DNA of 33,607 nt from Tieghemiomyces parasiticus (lineage: Eukaryota > Kickxellomycota > Dimargaritomycetes > Dimargaritales > Dimargaritaceae): the NCBI GenBank assembly GCA_027575765.1, contig JANBPT010000491.1:1-33607 (forward strand), read 5' to 3'. Below, piece by piece: positions 1-11,860 of the stretch (position 1 is its first letter; each line of letters starts with the position of its first letter). The translations under genes were made by a program, and so were the position numbers. Below the pieces are notes generated by a model. The model was not told the origin of the DNA. It searched no databases and worked only from the letters and a program-made list of their open reading frames with translations.

Positions 1-3000
1 ACATGGATATCGAAAGTGGTGGTGCGAGATGGTTATCTCTAAAGCCGTAAGCGGGATAACGATGTTGGTTGTCGAGGGGCACTAAATGGCAATATACCAT
101 AGGAGATGGTCACAGCCCGGGAGGCGGGAAGTGAGAAACACCAAGGTGGCGATGGCGGCGGTTTGCGTGGCGGTGGAAGATAAGGTGGTGGCTAAACAGA
201 ACGGTAAGGATATTTCAAGACTGAGTGCTTAAACGACGGGTTGTTAAGGCGAAGATGGAAAAACAAAAATGATGTGTAGTGCAGAAAAAAAAGAGTTATG
301 TCAATGCGGTGCTAATGTGAAATGGAAGGCTAGAGGCAACCAGTGCAGCGGCAAGACGATATAAAACCAATGGTGGAAGTGAGGGATAGTGGTAATATGG
401 TGGAACTGTTCATGGATTCATGGTTATCTGGAGGTGGGTTCCTTGGTGGGTTTATATATTGATAGAGGTGGGTGAGAGGGGAGGCCGAGGTAGCCGGTAA
501 TCCGATGCAGAGAAACAGGGGGTGGTAAAAATCGATAGTGGAGAGTGGGTGAAGACGAATGAACAGCGGCTTCTCAAAAGTGATCCTGTTGTCTTTGCTA
601 GCCCTCCGGGCCGCCATTCAAAGCTGCTCCTCCCTGGCTTTCCCCCACCTACACACCCCACCCTCTAAATGACGAAGAAAACCAGTGATTAGGCGGTAGT
701 TGGAGAAGGGGGAGGGACGGCGGAGCAGCCGAAGGACTAGCATGAGCGGGTGGACAGAGAGGGAGAGAGAGACAGGTAAGAATAATAGGGGAGGGTAGGA
801 TAGGTGTTAAAGGCAGGGAGGAGAAGTTATACAAAGGCGCAACAAAGGTGTCGTATCGAGGGATTAGAGGGTGTCGATAACGAATGGCCGTGACGGAGAG
901 AAGCGGGGAAGGAGAAGCGGTGGTGAATGGAGAGGACGCCCTGTCCAATGAGCTGGACTAACGGGCCGTAGCCAGCGAAAGGTTGAGGTTGACGATGGCC
1001 CGCTAATGACCGACCGACGACGATATTACTATTGGAGTGGTATGTCAAACCGTTACGAGTTTGCGATGGCGACCCGAGAAAACCGAAAGGTATTGGTACG
1101 TGATGGTGAAAGACAGAGTACGAGAGAGAACCACGAAGCACAGGTGTCTGCGAACGCCGTGTGGTGAGACGGTAGGGCGGTCCCCATTCAACACGTGTAT
1201 CGTCTATTGCTGACGGCCAGGGCCGTCAGACATATTCAAGCCATGAGGCCCATGTACAGAGATGTTGGGAGCTAAGAGGGGAGGGGGTGTAAAGGGATGG
1301 CTCCAACGAGGGATTAAGGGAGAGAAGCGTGGGGGGTCCGTGGTGAATAAAGGGCTCTGTAAAGTGGGGCCGGCACCGCGGCGATCTTGAGGTTTAGCCT
1401 GTGGCCCAGAATCCATCCTCTCCCTCTTTTTCCCTTAATCTTCTCTGCTACCCGAAAAGTTAAGCGCCTTTACCGTAAGCCCTCCCGCCCGTCACCCTCT
1501 GTCCGTCGTATTTGTGGCGGTTGAAAATATCGTTAGGCTAGGTAATAGAGGTGATACAGTAGAAGTCGGAATCCATTAGGTGACACCGGCCGGGGGCCCA
1601 GACCCAGAGGTAGGGGGGGGGAGAGAGTTGAAGAAAGACCGGAGCAGCCGTCGAACGACTGGCTGGGCGTGAAAGATGACATGTAGAGACGGCAGGGACC
1701 TAGCCGTTTGTGCGATGGAGATGAGCCAACAGAAGTAGAGGGTGCGGAATCCCGCTCATTCTGATACGCCTCCGCCAGCGAGTTGGTGCTATCTCTGCGA
1801 ATTGGGCCCTCGTGGGGGGCGGGCGGAAAACCTTCCAAGTGGGTAGCCCACCCCTAGTACTGCGGCTAGGGTAGTTTATACGGAGGGTACTGCGCTCGCC
1901 AACTCGTCGGGGTATGGTGGAAGTACCTAGCACCCTTGATCGTATCGCGGCGGGCAAGGCCCTGGTAGGCGATGTCCAATCTATGCCGTTCGGTTGGCTT
2001 CCAACGATAGTATTACCTGGTCGTCCATTCCCAAGGAACGCCAAACTCAATCGTCGGACCTGCATATTTGCACCAGTAACACAATACGTGGCTGTCGGAA
2101 GAGACGCAGGTTTTCGTATAGTACGTTGTTAATTGAAAGATAGTGTGAACAAATCTCCATTTTCATCGTTCCCAATCCGCGACGCCGCAAGTATATTAGC
2201 TAATCCAAAAGCTTAGTCTCGAATTGACAAAGTTACGGGGAAACAAGACACTCTTAGATCCCTTTCGATCCATACCGCCTAATACCAACAGCATACGATG
2301 TGTACTGTTTCCGCACGCAATTTAGCAATGATGGTAGTTCCTAGAGTATAAAGCTAACGGCGGCCTGGTATTAAACGTAATAGTTCCAAGCGCACACGTA
2401 TGGAGCTACTATCATGTCTGCTAGCATGCTATCGCCGTATACAAATAGAGTGGAGACATTCAACTAGCTGAGTCATTCATATAACCTCACCGTCACATCA
2501 TCCCGGTGTATTGTGATACCTTACCCATACCCGTTGGGGTGAGTGGACCATAATAGGGCGCCAAAAATATGGGCGGGCGAAGGTGGGGCACCGGTACATC
2601 CTGCCTCCACCATCAGAACACGGCCACCGCCCGATCGAGATAGATGCGCCAGGATGTGCCTATAAAACAAAAAGATATTGGTTGATGGGCAGGGGGGCAT
2701 GAGGATGGCGAAGGGCACATCAGTGCTAATCATACTCCTTTGTATCGGTGTTATGTGTAGATAACCCTAATAGTAGTCGCTAAAGCGGCTCCAGCCAAAA
2801 CTAAAGTTAAGGGAGAGAGTAGATATTGGAGTCGGCGAGAGAGGAGGAGGAGGGATTGCCGTCGGGGCGCCGGTTTCCAACAATCCCACCCCCTACCCCA
2901 CTTTCACACTCCGATGCACAATATGCCTCTCTTCTCTCTTCCCTCTCGGCTTAATTGCACCACGAGTACATGATCATTGGCGGATTTTCTCGTCAGCAGG

Positions 3001-5170
3001 GCTCGCCCATATCGGAGCATGGTCCAAAGTTAGGGGCAGAGAGTGAATGGTGAAGCCTGGATCAATCTGTTCTATCGCGATACCAACTGTGGGCGAAGGA
3101 AAAGGGGAGGGCGTACCTACAGATCGATGGCACCGATCGCTTCGCAAATCTTAATTTCGGTTGGGAGCCAATCATTCCCGAGCTGGCGGGCCAAGCTTCG
3201 CTAGTGTCGATTCTCTAACTGTCGTAAATTATCCGGACTATCGACTTGTGTATCACCAGTTACCGTTTTAATGGGGCTAATGACGTTAGGCAACGCTCTA
3301 CATTCGAGATGAAGGGCGTGTCAGTGGAACAAGTCTGGCATTACCGAATCCACTAGTAAAGTTGATAGTATTATTAATACTTTGGTCGCCATTAGCGAAA
3401 GAAAACTGACTTACAGCGAATTACTAGTCGGTAAGATAGAGCGTTTGGCCGCTGTCAAGAGTCGATTTACATTGCACGCTGTACGTCGTGGCCACACCCT
3501 GGCAGAACTTCCGGTGGCGCAAAGTAAGTGCTGTCCGCCCTACCTCCAGTTGTTAAGCAAACGCTATCCCCTTTGCAAGTAGGCCAGCCAGTCACAACCG
3601 GAGTTGACCACCAAACCAAGAGTTTTCTTTATATCTATACATATATACAATGGTAGATTTGCCACTTTGTCATTTTCGACCCCTGTCTTGTCTGTATGGC
3701 CAGTGTGGATAATCATATCCTACATCAGTTGACTGTTCTCGGACGGGTGGGCCAACCCTCTCCTCCTCTTCCTGCGCCCTACAGGTTTTACATATCAGTT
3801 TTTATTTCTTGTGATCACCCTACTGGTCACAATGCCCTTCATCTCTGCTATTTCGGTGGTACTGGGTCTATCCGCAATCCCTGGCATATTATTCCGTCTC
3901 TTCCCATTGGGTACCCGAGAGAAATCGACTTTCCTGCCACGGCCGTCAGTTGTACACTAGACTGACAGGCCATTGAACAGCAGTACCTTAGGTTAAAATA
4001 TACGTTTGGGCCTTGATTTGTGAGCTCTAGCCAGAATGAGGTACGGAGTAACGGTAGATAGATCATGTGGGGGGGCAGAGAGCCAGGTAAGGACGCAATG
4101 GCTGAGAGGCAAGGCGGAAGGAATGACTAATGGTATTCATATTCCCCCCTCCTTTGTGAAGGATACGAAGCGTCGGTTGAAATGTGGAGAAGGTAGAGGT
4201 CCGTCGGCCAGGTACAGTTATACGCTAAAGTGATCGGAAAGCATCAAGGATAGGACGTTCAATGGTGGCGGTTGTCCACGTGGTTGTACGGCTATCTATG
4301 CTAGACCCCTACTGCGTTTGAGACGACCGAGTCAGAAACATGTGCCTAATTGGCTGGTGTCTCTTCTTTTATGAGCACACAGCCTACCTTGAACGGGACG
4401 GAACCGTCAGTGGCACATCCCTTCATAAGTGACCTGTTTCGGTGCTTCAGGTGGGATTTCCCCTCTCAACCAATTCTTATTAGCATTTGGAAGAGGGTAG
4501 GCATACCGCGGAGATGTTGAGGGAAGGTTGAGGGGTGATCGCTTGCGCGTGGCAACCGCCACTGGATATGACCCTACGCCTCGAGCTTTAACTACTAGGG
4601 CGATACCACACCCGCCGGATAACGCATCATATTTTAAGTTTTAGTCATAGCCTTTCAAAAGTAGCCTGGACCTCAAACGGAGCCTTTTTCAATATCACTG
4701 ACCTTCGCTTTAATGTGTGGCTTGACCGTGTTGACGTGGTTTATAGATGTAATAGATATCCTCCTATATAATCTACCTAATCATATTTGTAACTCTTCCG
4801 TACCAATCACAGTCCACATCGACCGGTTCCTGCTCGCTATACCTAATGGCCGTTGCGGCCTCTTCCCGTGCACATGTATGGTCCGACTGAAAACAAAGGC
4901 CAAAATACGTCAAAGTTACTGATCGCCAGAAATTAAAGCCGACCTGCCGATCCTCGCGGTGGTATTCATGTGCACATGGCTGTATATCAAAGTGTAGGGT
5001 AGGGGTGCCAGGAGGTATAGATGAAAAAGGGGTGGTCGGGTAGATTAGGGTGCAGGTATGGCAGACGCACAAATACATACAGAAAACGGAGTAACGACGA
5101 AGAAGGGAACAGGTAATATGGGGATCGGTGGGCGGGTGGGGAGGGGCGGGCGGCGACTAAGTGGAGCGGA

Positions 5171-5194
5171 ATGAGAGAGAGAGAGACAGACAGA
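5171..5194. repeat. GA-rich simple repeat
   Basis: A short (GA)n tract grades into (GACA)n inside the purine-rich block near 5 kb. It is ordinary low-complexity DNA with no gene around it. Confidence 0.6.
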
Positions 5195-5807
5195 TATAGG
5201 CACGGGCCAACCCTCCGTAGATCTGATCGCTTTGTTTTAAATGTAGATCGGCCTGACAACAAGGAATATAGATGAGCAACCTATTACTTTGTAGTTATAC
5301 CATCTCCTTGCCACTCTGTCGATCAACCATCCATTTCCTATGGCCCATATAGTTCTCTGGACATCGATGGCCAGCCCCCCTCTTCTCCGGCTTCCTCCTT
5401 CTCCTAACCTTTATTCAGTGGCAGGAGCTGTCTTTGTCCGCATCACCACTTCGATATAAGGTCGTAGTGCGGCCATCCAAGCGACATAAGCAGGAGTGGA
5501 TTTCCGTGCTCCAGAAGTAGAGGCGAACCGCCTGTCTCCAGACGGACCTGTAGAGTGTCAATGGTTTATGGAGTGACTGCTAATTGGATAGTATACGGTA
5601 ACGATAATGGAGTCGATCAAGTGGGAAAATGTGGGCAATGGATGGAATGCGAGCTCGTCGCTTCTGGCGCGTACTACCCAAGGAGGCCCCCCGTCGTAAC
5701 CGTTGCGTGCTCTACCAACCAACTCATCCTAATTATAGATATTCCAATGGAAAACCCCGGCAAAGTGTCCTCTACTAGCTGACCAGTTGCGGTCGGTCAT
5801 ATGGAAC

Positions 5808-5836
5808 GCCGGCTGTATGTTGTGTACATAGCCGGC
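5808..5836. repeat. short inverted repeat (hairpin candidate)
   Basis: GCCGGCT at 5808-5814 is mirrored by AGCCGGC at 5830-5836, with partly complementary bases between. No gene ends here and no U-tract follows, so a functional role is not supported. Confidence 0.4.
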
Positions 5837-6441
5837 CGAAGATAAAGAGGTCAAAGTACAAGCAGCGTGGCCTAGTGTTTACAAGTCGTAATATATTAAA
5901 GGGAGGGGGGAGAGGTTAATGCTAAGTTATATTGCTATCTGATAATAATGAAGTTAGGACAGGGTGTAGTGCGAATATCAGGTTCCGGTTTAGGGGGGCG
6001 CACATGGCTCATGGTTGGGTTTAGAAGACGCGGCTGAATGGTTCATTCGTAAGGCGTGGGACAGTAATGATAGTAGGGACTGCAGTGAGTACAGTGACCG
6101 TAGTAATTATGGCGGACGGCGGTAGCGGGATACTTTCGGGACTGGACAATGAAACCAAAAAGTATTAACATTGATATTTCCGTGAAAAGGTCAGGCAACA
6201 TGCAATGTACTCCAAGAAACTACTTACAGAAACGGCCCGAGGTTCCAACTAAATTGTACCCTAACGTCTCTCCTTCGCCACAGATATTGTAATTGTAGCA
6301 TACGCGGCTCATCTCTACCGTGGGCGATACGAGATCCCAGAGACTCGTCGATTCCAACCAGTAAATGGGTTAGCTAGCCGCCCATTACTCTGCGCTGTGG
6401 TTGGCATTGAGGGGAGGCAACTCGGGTGCAATAAGGTCACT

Positions 6442-8082
6442 TCAAAATTCACTAATGCGGAAGTGCTTGCCGGTCTCCTTGACGACCACCCAATCTCCGA
6501 CGCTAATCATCTGGCCTGTAATTGAGGAAGGGGTGACATAAATAGACGTGGTGAGTGGAACATACCACCATGCGGCTCTGGCACAATTATCCAATTTTTT
6601 TCGTTGTTGAATTCGAGGTAGGACCTAATCATGCCTAAGGTGGGGACGGGTTGCTGGTGTGAGAAAGTGAGTGGGATATACAGCATGCCAGTAGAACTTT
6701 ACCTAAGGAGCTTACCTAGTCTGATCGGTACACAGTTCATCCCGAAACACCCGCGAAACTTGGCCCCGGGGTCGACCCTTCTGTAGTTTACGATCGTCTT
6801 GAGGGGCTGGTGATTCGGGGAGGGTACCCCGGTATCGGGATTGGTATTAGTCAGCGGACAGCGCGTGCATCTAGAGGTGACCAGCAGGTCGACTACCAGT
6901 GCAGGTGTCGCCGTCATCCCCTCAGCAGTAGCAATGGGGCGCTGGAGGTGGATACGCTTCCACGCTTCCTCCTCAAATGCACTGCAGCCGTCCACCATAA
7001 TGTTGGGGCGGAAGTGCCGGATATCAATCTTTTCGTCCAGGTGGTCATTTACATCCTGCATGGAGGCCTCGGAAGCCAGCAGAAAGGGGGCGTCGTTGGC
7101 AAACGCAGTCTAGAAGATAGATATGGGGCAAGAATGGAAAAGCGGGAGGAGGGGGATAAAGGGGGAGTGAGAAAGGGATAGAGAGTACAGCGGCAGTGCC
7201 CGCTAGCGCGGAGCTATCCAATATAAAGAGGGCGCACCCCGCTTATTAAAGTTTCTGACCGGCCCTCCCGTTGATTGTCGCGTCGACTTCCCTCTTACCT
7301 GCGCAGGGACCTCCAGGAGTTCGTCCGAGGGTACATTAGTATGGATGCGACGCACTTCGAGCTCAGCGCGACGCACGAGCCGTACTGACCGACCCAAGAA
7401 CCGACTAAACCACGCCGCTACCTCATCACCCAGGTCGTAGCCAGACGCTTGGTCCAGAAACACAGTCACTTTACACGGCTTTAGAGCCTGCAATTCCATG
7501 CTGTCTGGGTAGAGCGGGACGCGAATTTCCGGTTGGGATCCGTCCACAACGTTGAGGGCCATGTATGGCTTTACCGGACCGCCCTCAGGATTTGAGGACG
7601 ACAGCGACGGTGGGTCTTCATGCAGGGTAGGTTGGATGAGTACCAAACGGCCCTCGTCCTTCTGAGAGAGAAACCGGTAGTTTTCGTCTGTCACTACCCA
7701 GTAGCGATCGTGACGAAAACCGTCTACGAGCGTGGCAACGTGCGACACAGGGGACGTTCAGGTTGTGTGGTGAAGTGAGGAGATGGTGGTAAGTAGTTAG
7801 TGAGCAGCTAGTCCAGGTTACCGTCGGTAGGCCAGGTATGTTATTATTTTTCGAGTTTTGGAGGTGGGCTCGGGACGGCTCAGTGAGCAAAGGGTGGGTC
7901 CGCTTACATTTCGTGATGAGGGCGGTCTGGACCGGGATACCGCGGCAGGATTTGACCGGATAGACAAAGAGCTGCGATACGCAGATATCCCGGTCAGTCG
8001 GAGCCACGGTAGCCTCCGTCACTTGCTCATTAAGGTCATTAGGTGAGTGTTCCATGAAGTATTGGCCTAGAAAGCTGCGCAT
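6442..8082 (-). CDS. MOSC-domain protein, mARC-type molybdenum cofactor protein
   Basis: Four exons on the minus strand: 8082-7908, 7723-7299, 7109-6716 and 6515-6442, joining in frame to 355 aa. Seen: a MOSC N-terminal beta-barrel with YPVKSCRG (about 41-48) and GFRHDRYWVV (60-69), then the MOSC domain with FRPNIMVDG (233-241), CTRC (281-284), PDTG (291-294), FGMNC (322-326) and a final VGDWVVV strand (337-343). In the mARC family the second Cys of this CxRC motif holds the molybdenum cofactor (here Cys284), and the enzyme reduces N-hydroxylated compounds with cytochrome b5 and its reductase, usually at the outer mitochondrial membrane. No clear N-terminal membrane anchor is seen. Intron 1 has a CTAAC branch site near 7796-7800, and the chosen acceptor is the first AG after it. 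ATG 8082 is the first in frame; ATG 8055 is an alternative. Confidence 0.9.
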
Positions 8083-8739
8083 GTTCAAAGTAACGGACAG
8101 CGGCAGGGCTATTGGAAACAATAAATGGGTATAGGGTAAAATCGAGGTATAACCTGTAAAGAAAAATGGAGGGGTTTCGGAGTAAGGAGCGAGGGCTACC
8201 AACCCGGTCGGGGTTCATTCTAAAATGTCCGAGGCAGGAGAGGGGAATAGAGGTGGCCAGAGTTTATGGTAATATCCAGCGTAGGTAAGATACCTACCAT
8301 CTCCGCTCCCTACGGGCTTAACGTTCCCTTGGGGCGGTTGGTTTCGTTTCCCCCCTCCCATGACCTGTCATTTTCCCAAGGTATGGAAAGGAGGGGTAGA
8401 GATTTCCCAGGTATAAATATACATCCGGACCTATGCGTCCAGGCAGCAGCCGGGGATATGGTTTTGGAAAGCCGCAAGTATAAATGTGCAGGCACGTGGG
8501 AGCGATGGTTGGCAGCTGCCTTGCCATCGGAAGACCCCCTCCCGTCGGGCTAGTACATCAGTTTTCTACCTTAGTCAGGTATTTACAATGGGTCATCAAA
8601 ATACTCCCTGGTTTTATTACTATCAGCCTATGTCTGACATCGGCCACTAGGCTAGACCAGCGGGTCCTAAATCATATCTGGATGAGGGTTACCGGGGTAT
8701 ACATCGGTGTCCATCCCCGTTATAATCTATAACTTTCCT
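8083..8739. other. intergenic gap between the MOSC gene and ERH
   Basis: This is upstream of the MOSC gene and downstream of ERH, both minus strand. It has TATAAATA-like strings near 8414 and 8479 on the + strand. An open + frame at 8266-8553 has no recognisable domain. I see no supported gene. Confidence 0.5.
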
Positions 8740-9318
8740 TCATTTCTGAGCCAAGCGTTTGAGGTGGTTATAGATGCTGTTCTTGATCCACTCCCGGTCG
8801 TGGGGTAAGTAGGATACGGTTTGGGCGTTGAAGACCAAGGCGGAGATGTCTGAGAAGTTATCAATAAACTTGCGCAGATCGTCAATGTGGTAGTTGATAT
8901 GCTCAGACCGCGGGTTCAGCTTCTTGAGACGCCTCTCGTACATGGCCGTGATGGCTGGCGACGCACAATTAGGGAGGGACGGGGCGATGGGAGATACAGG
9001 GGAGAGACATTGCGAGTGAAGGGGAGGCGGAAAGGGCGAAGGTTAGACAAGCAGTAACAGATGGGTGGTTGAGGAACTAGCACACCAAGCCACTGCAACG
9101 CTAAGCGGACCGATGACAATCAAGGCGCGTGATGGTATAATCTGCTCTGATGCCACGCTACACCAGACGAGGTCACCCCCTTCAACTCAGACAGCCTGTT
9201 GCGATCTGTGGAGAAAATTAGGCTTACCTTCGCACATGAGGCTGACGTTGGCGAAATCATAGTAGGTGCGGGTACTCGAATCCTTAGGCTGCACCAGCAG
9301 TATCGTATGATTACCCAT
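8740..9318 (-). CDS. ERH: enhancer of rudimentary homolog (ERH)
   Basis: Two exons, 9318-9228 and 8954-8740, join through a phase-1 intron of 273 bases to give 101 aa; human ERH has 104. The start, MGNHTILLVQP, matches the conserved first beta-strand. Further family signatures are TRTYYDF (17-23), MYERRLKKLNP (35-45), the helix around IDDLRKFIDNFSDIS, and DREWIKNSIY (83-92). ERH is a small homodimeric nuclear adaptor in RNA processing; in fission yeast Erh1 pairs with Mmi1 in meiotic mRNA elimination, and in animals it works with DGCR8 and splicing factors. It is absent from budding yeast, so its presence helps place the genome. Donor G|GTAAGC and acceptor CAG are consensus, and the length and fold elements are complete. 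Confidence 0.96.
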
Positions 9319-9842
9319 GGTGAATTGAGTAGGGGATAGGATGCGCGAAGGATTACGTTAGGCGAAACAAAAGGACATGAATAGTGTCGATAACCAGAAA
9401 GCAAAATATACTCTGGTTGGGTAATCCGTTAGCAAGTCGGGTGGGAGTTGGCAATTGTACACTTGGCACCAATATTTCCAATGGTTGCTGTGGGCAAACG
9501 ATCAGCGAGGGAGGTCCAGTCGCTAGTCGAAGCGGACGCAATGGGCTTTGGGCCTGTGACAGTGTTCTACTTATCCTGGAGGGAGGAAGGAGGGTGGGAG
9601 GCTATTCAACTTAACTGGTAGTGGGCGAAGGTGGCCGTCTGAAGGGTAGGCGTTACATTCTGATGGTGCCCCTCATGGGTACATAGCATCCTTCACCGCT
9701 CCAACGCTCCCCACGCTATTGTAGGGCGATACCGGTCGGGACCCTCCACCGCTTGCCAGAGTCGATAAATTTATTACCAGCTTCGCTGACCCGTGCCAGC
9801 GGCACACTATTTAAGGAGGTCTAATTACCCTTTATCATCGAA
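9319..9842. other. upstream flank of ERH, no gene seen
   Basis: This 0.5 kb lies between the ERH start and the decayed plus-strand gene. An open + frame at 9384-9614 has no recognisable domain. I see no clear promoter element or RNA gene. Confidence 0.4.
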
Positions 9843-11721
9843 ATGTACTCTATTTTGGTCTTGACAGCACAAGGTGTATTCGGAGTATGTCGAATCCACA
9901 GAAGGGTACCTCGTTGGGCCAATTATACTTCGCAACATCCGCAGCACCATTCTCCTGTTTTCTGCCAAGGTATCCTACCGGCCACAGGAGACTCTTGACT
10001 CCCTTTACGCTACACGTCGCCGGCTGTACATGGCTTCGGCAAAGTACTACACAGTAACACACAAGGTGCAGCGCCAGGATTATTTTGTATATTCGAAAGT
10101 GCTAGGCCACTTACGAGCGGGTACCGCCTTCGACATCGATCGAGGAAGGCGGCGGCGGGTGAGTAGTAGGGAGGAGAGGGCTGGCTAATTGACGAGAATT
10201 CGCAGCCTACGCCATTGTACAACCATTCGGACGGTCAATGGGCTATCTGCCGTCCATCCTCCCCACACCCATAGCCTTCCCGCATTTGTGAACCCGCACC
10301 TGCCCCCTATGGTAGGTTGTATACTTCAGTGGCCCTAAACAACCTTTCATACATCGCCTCGGTCCCCACCGCCACATATGAAGGCAATATAGCGTACTCG
10401 TTACCGCCACTCAACTTCATTATAAGGGCCTGGCGCGCCACCACCCAACCGTGCCAAGTTTCCCTCCTGCTCTCCAACCTGGCTACGCTGTTTGTTGCTA
10501 AATAGTTTTCTCCCTTTTTAGACCGCAAATTTTCCTCTGCACCCTGCCTTGCCACCTGCCATTGTTAGTACCAGTATGCGATTCCTAACCCCGCCCAAGG
10601 GCTGACCCTGGTACTCCTATATACGTCTACCTTAGTCCACCCAGCTCCTGGCCCATTAAGCCCTCCATTGACCAACGCAAAGACCAGTTGTCCGAACGTC
10701 GAGGCCATTGAGGTTTTTCACCACACCATGGGGTTCGTTGACATTGGGCTATATCGGGAAGATATGGTGGCCGCCTTTGACGAAATAGTCGAACCTTTCA
10801 CCCCGGCGACGCTACACGAGCCGGATGGGCCCTAGCGGTTCACCCAATCTCTCCACAATTTTGCCACTCTTTTGCGCAACGGCCTAGCACACTACGAATG
10901 GCTGTTCAACGGGCCTCTAACGCAGTATACACAGGCACTGTTCATGACCGACCCAAAACTGAGGGACCGGGTGGGAACCCTTCTCCGTGGCAAGCTGCAT
11001 GATCACGAGTTTACCATTTGGCACGGCCTTCACCCTAGAGCTGGCACAGAAGACCAGACACCCTCCAAGGGCCCGGTCAATCGGGAGCACCTCTACGCAC
11101 TCACATCCGCCATCCTCGATCTTATCGAGACTCAGCGGGTCCAATCACCCAGCCCGGCCGACGACCTCTTGGAAGTTCTCCCCCCTCACAATGGTCGGCA
11201 GTACCCTCACCTACACAGCGCTGGTAACCTTGGTTCACCAGTGGCTGGACAATTGGATATTTTATTCTTTAGGCCAGCGTCTACACACCACGGCTGATTC
11301 GGCGCCCATTCATGCTCCTAATATAGACGGATACCTAACCGATGTAGTGACCAAGGGCTACCGTACCGAGACTACTAAGGCTTTTATGATCGAGGTGCAG
11401 GTCAGTAGGGTCCCTGAGCACGGCACCAACGGCGGATCCAGAGAGGTCGCTGAGATGGTCAATTAGGTGGTGGCAGATTTCTTGGTACTCAGTTGCATGG
11501 CCAATGGGATCTGGCATGACTATCAGCGCATGAAATTTCCGACCTTGACTAACCCGTTGCTGGTGGAGCTGCAGGAATGGTGCGAGGCAAAGCCTGCGCG
11601 GAAATGAAAGGGCCCCAGTACGGATGATTACCTTCTTGTCGTGCACTCTCTCCCCTACCACCACCATGAAAGCGTGTGGCTTGGGCTAGGTGTGCACCCA
11701 GGATTTGTAATGGCTATTTAG
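9843..11721 (+). pseudogene. decayed protein-coding gene, family not recognised
   Basis: Protein-like reading runs along the + strand but is broken. An open stretch at 9874-10185 (104 codons) is followed by a second frame from 10317 to about 11185 that meets only three stops in about 290 codons (TAG at 10503, 10566 and 10833). The reading then moves to another frame near 11185-11215 and runs to TAG 11719, crossing TAG 11464 and TGA 11605. Protein-like reading continues past each stop, for example FTPATLHEPDGP stop RFTQSLHNFATLL, and PTLTNPLLVELQEW before the TGA with DDYLLVVHSLPYHHHE after it. Random sequence would give roughly 13 stops in the middle part. I do not recognise the family; no domain, repeat or transposase motif is visible. 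The 5' limit is uncertain: ATG 9843 is only a candidate, and 10189-10316 is unclear. A live gene whose introns remove the stops is less likely, as I found no fitting GT-AG pairs. Confidence 0.5.
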
Positions 11722-11860
11722 CGGGAACGTTGTCACCAAGTTGTGACGATTTGAACGGTCTGACGAGTAGGAGTGAGGGTCTATTTAATAAAGGTGCAGG
11801 GGTGGTTGTGATTGTAAAAAGGGAATAAGGTATACTGAAGCCAGCCATTCCATTAATAAA

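Larger units (their letters stand above)
1..6441. other. 6.4 kb stretch with no recognisable gene
   Basis: I recognise no protein family on either strand here. Open frames are short (up to about 120 codons) and overlap in several frames, as expected by chance. Bases 1-1400 are strongly purine-rich on the + strand, as are about 2810-2880 and 4980-5200; a CT-rich block lies near 2915-2945. Open segments at 3382-3582 (+), 4713-4922 (+), 4800-4905 (-, behind a good TTTTCAG acceptor-like site) and 5555-5782 (+) read somewhat like protein, but I can join none into a gene. The 1-1400 purine block resembles the upstream flanks of minus-strand genes elsewhere in the window, so a gene running leftward off the window edge is possible. 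Confidence 0.5.

Noticed and set aside
2817..2945. Purine block followed by CT block as an inverted-repeat element
   Set aside because: The two arms match only in composition, not base by base, and no target duplication is visible.
7203..7298. MOSC exon 2 running to the stop near 7203
   Set aside because: A consensus CAG|GTAAGA donor at 7299 joins in phase to the next MOSC exon; the rest is intron.
10317..11721. TAG read as an amino acid in the broken gene
   Set aside because: CENP-A here ends at TAG, a TGA also interrupts the same frame, and a frameshift is present; decay explains all of it.
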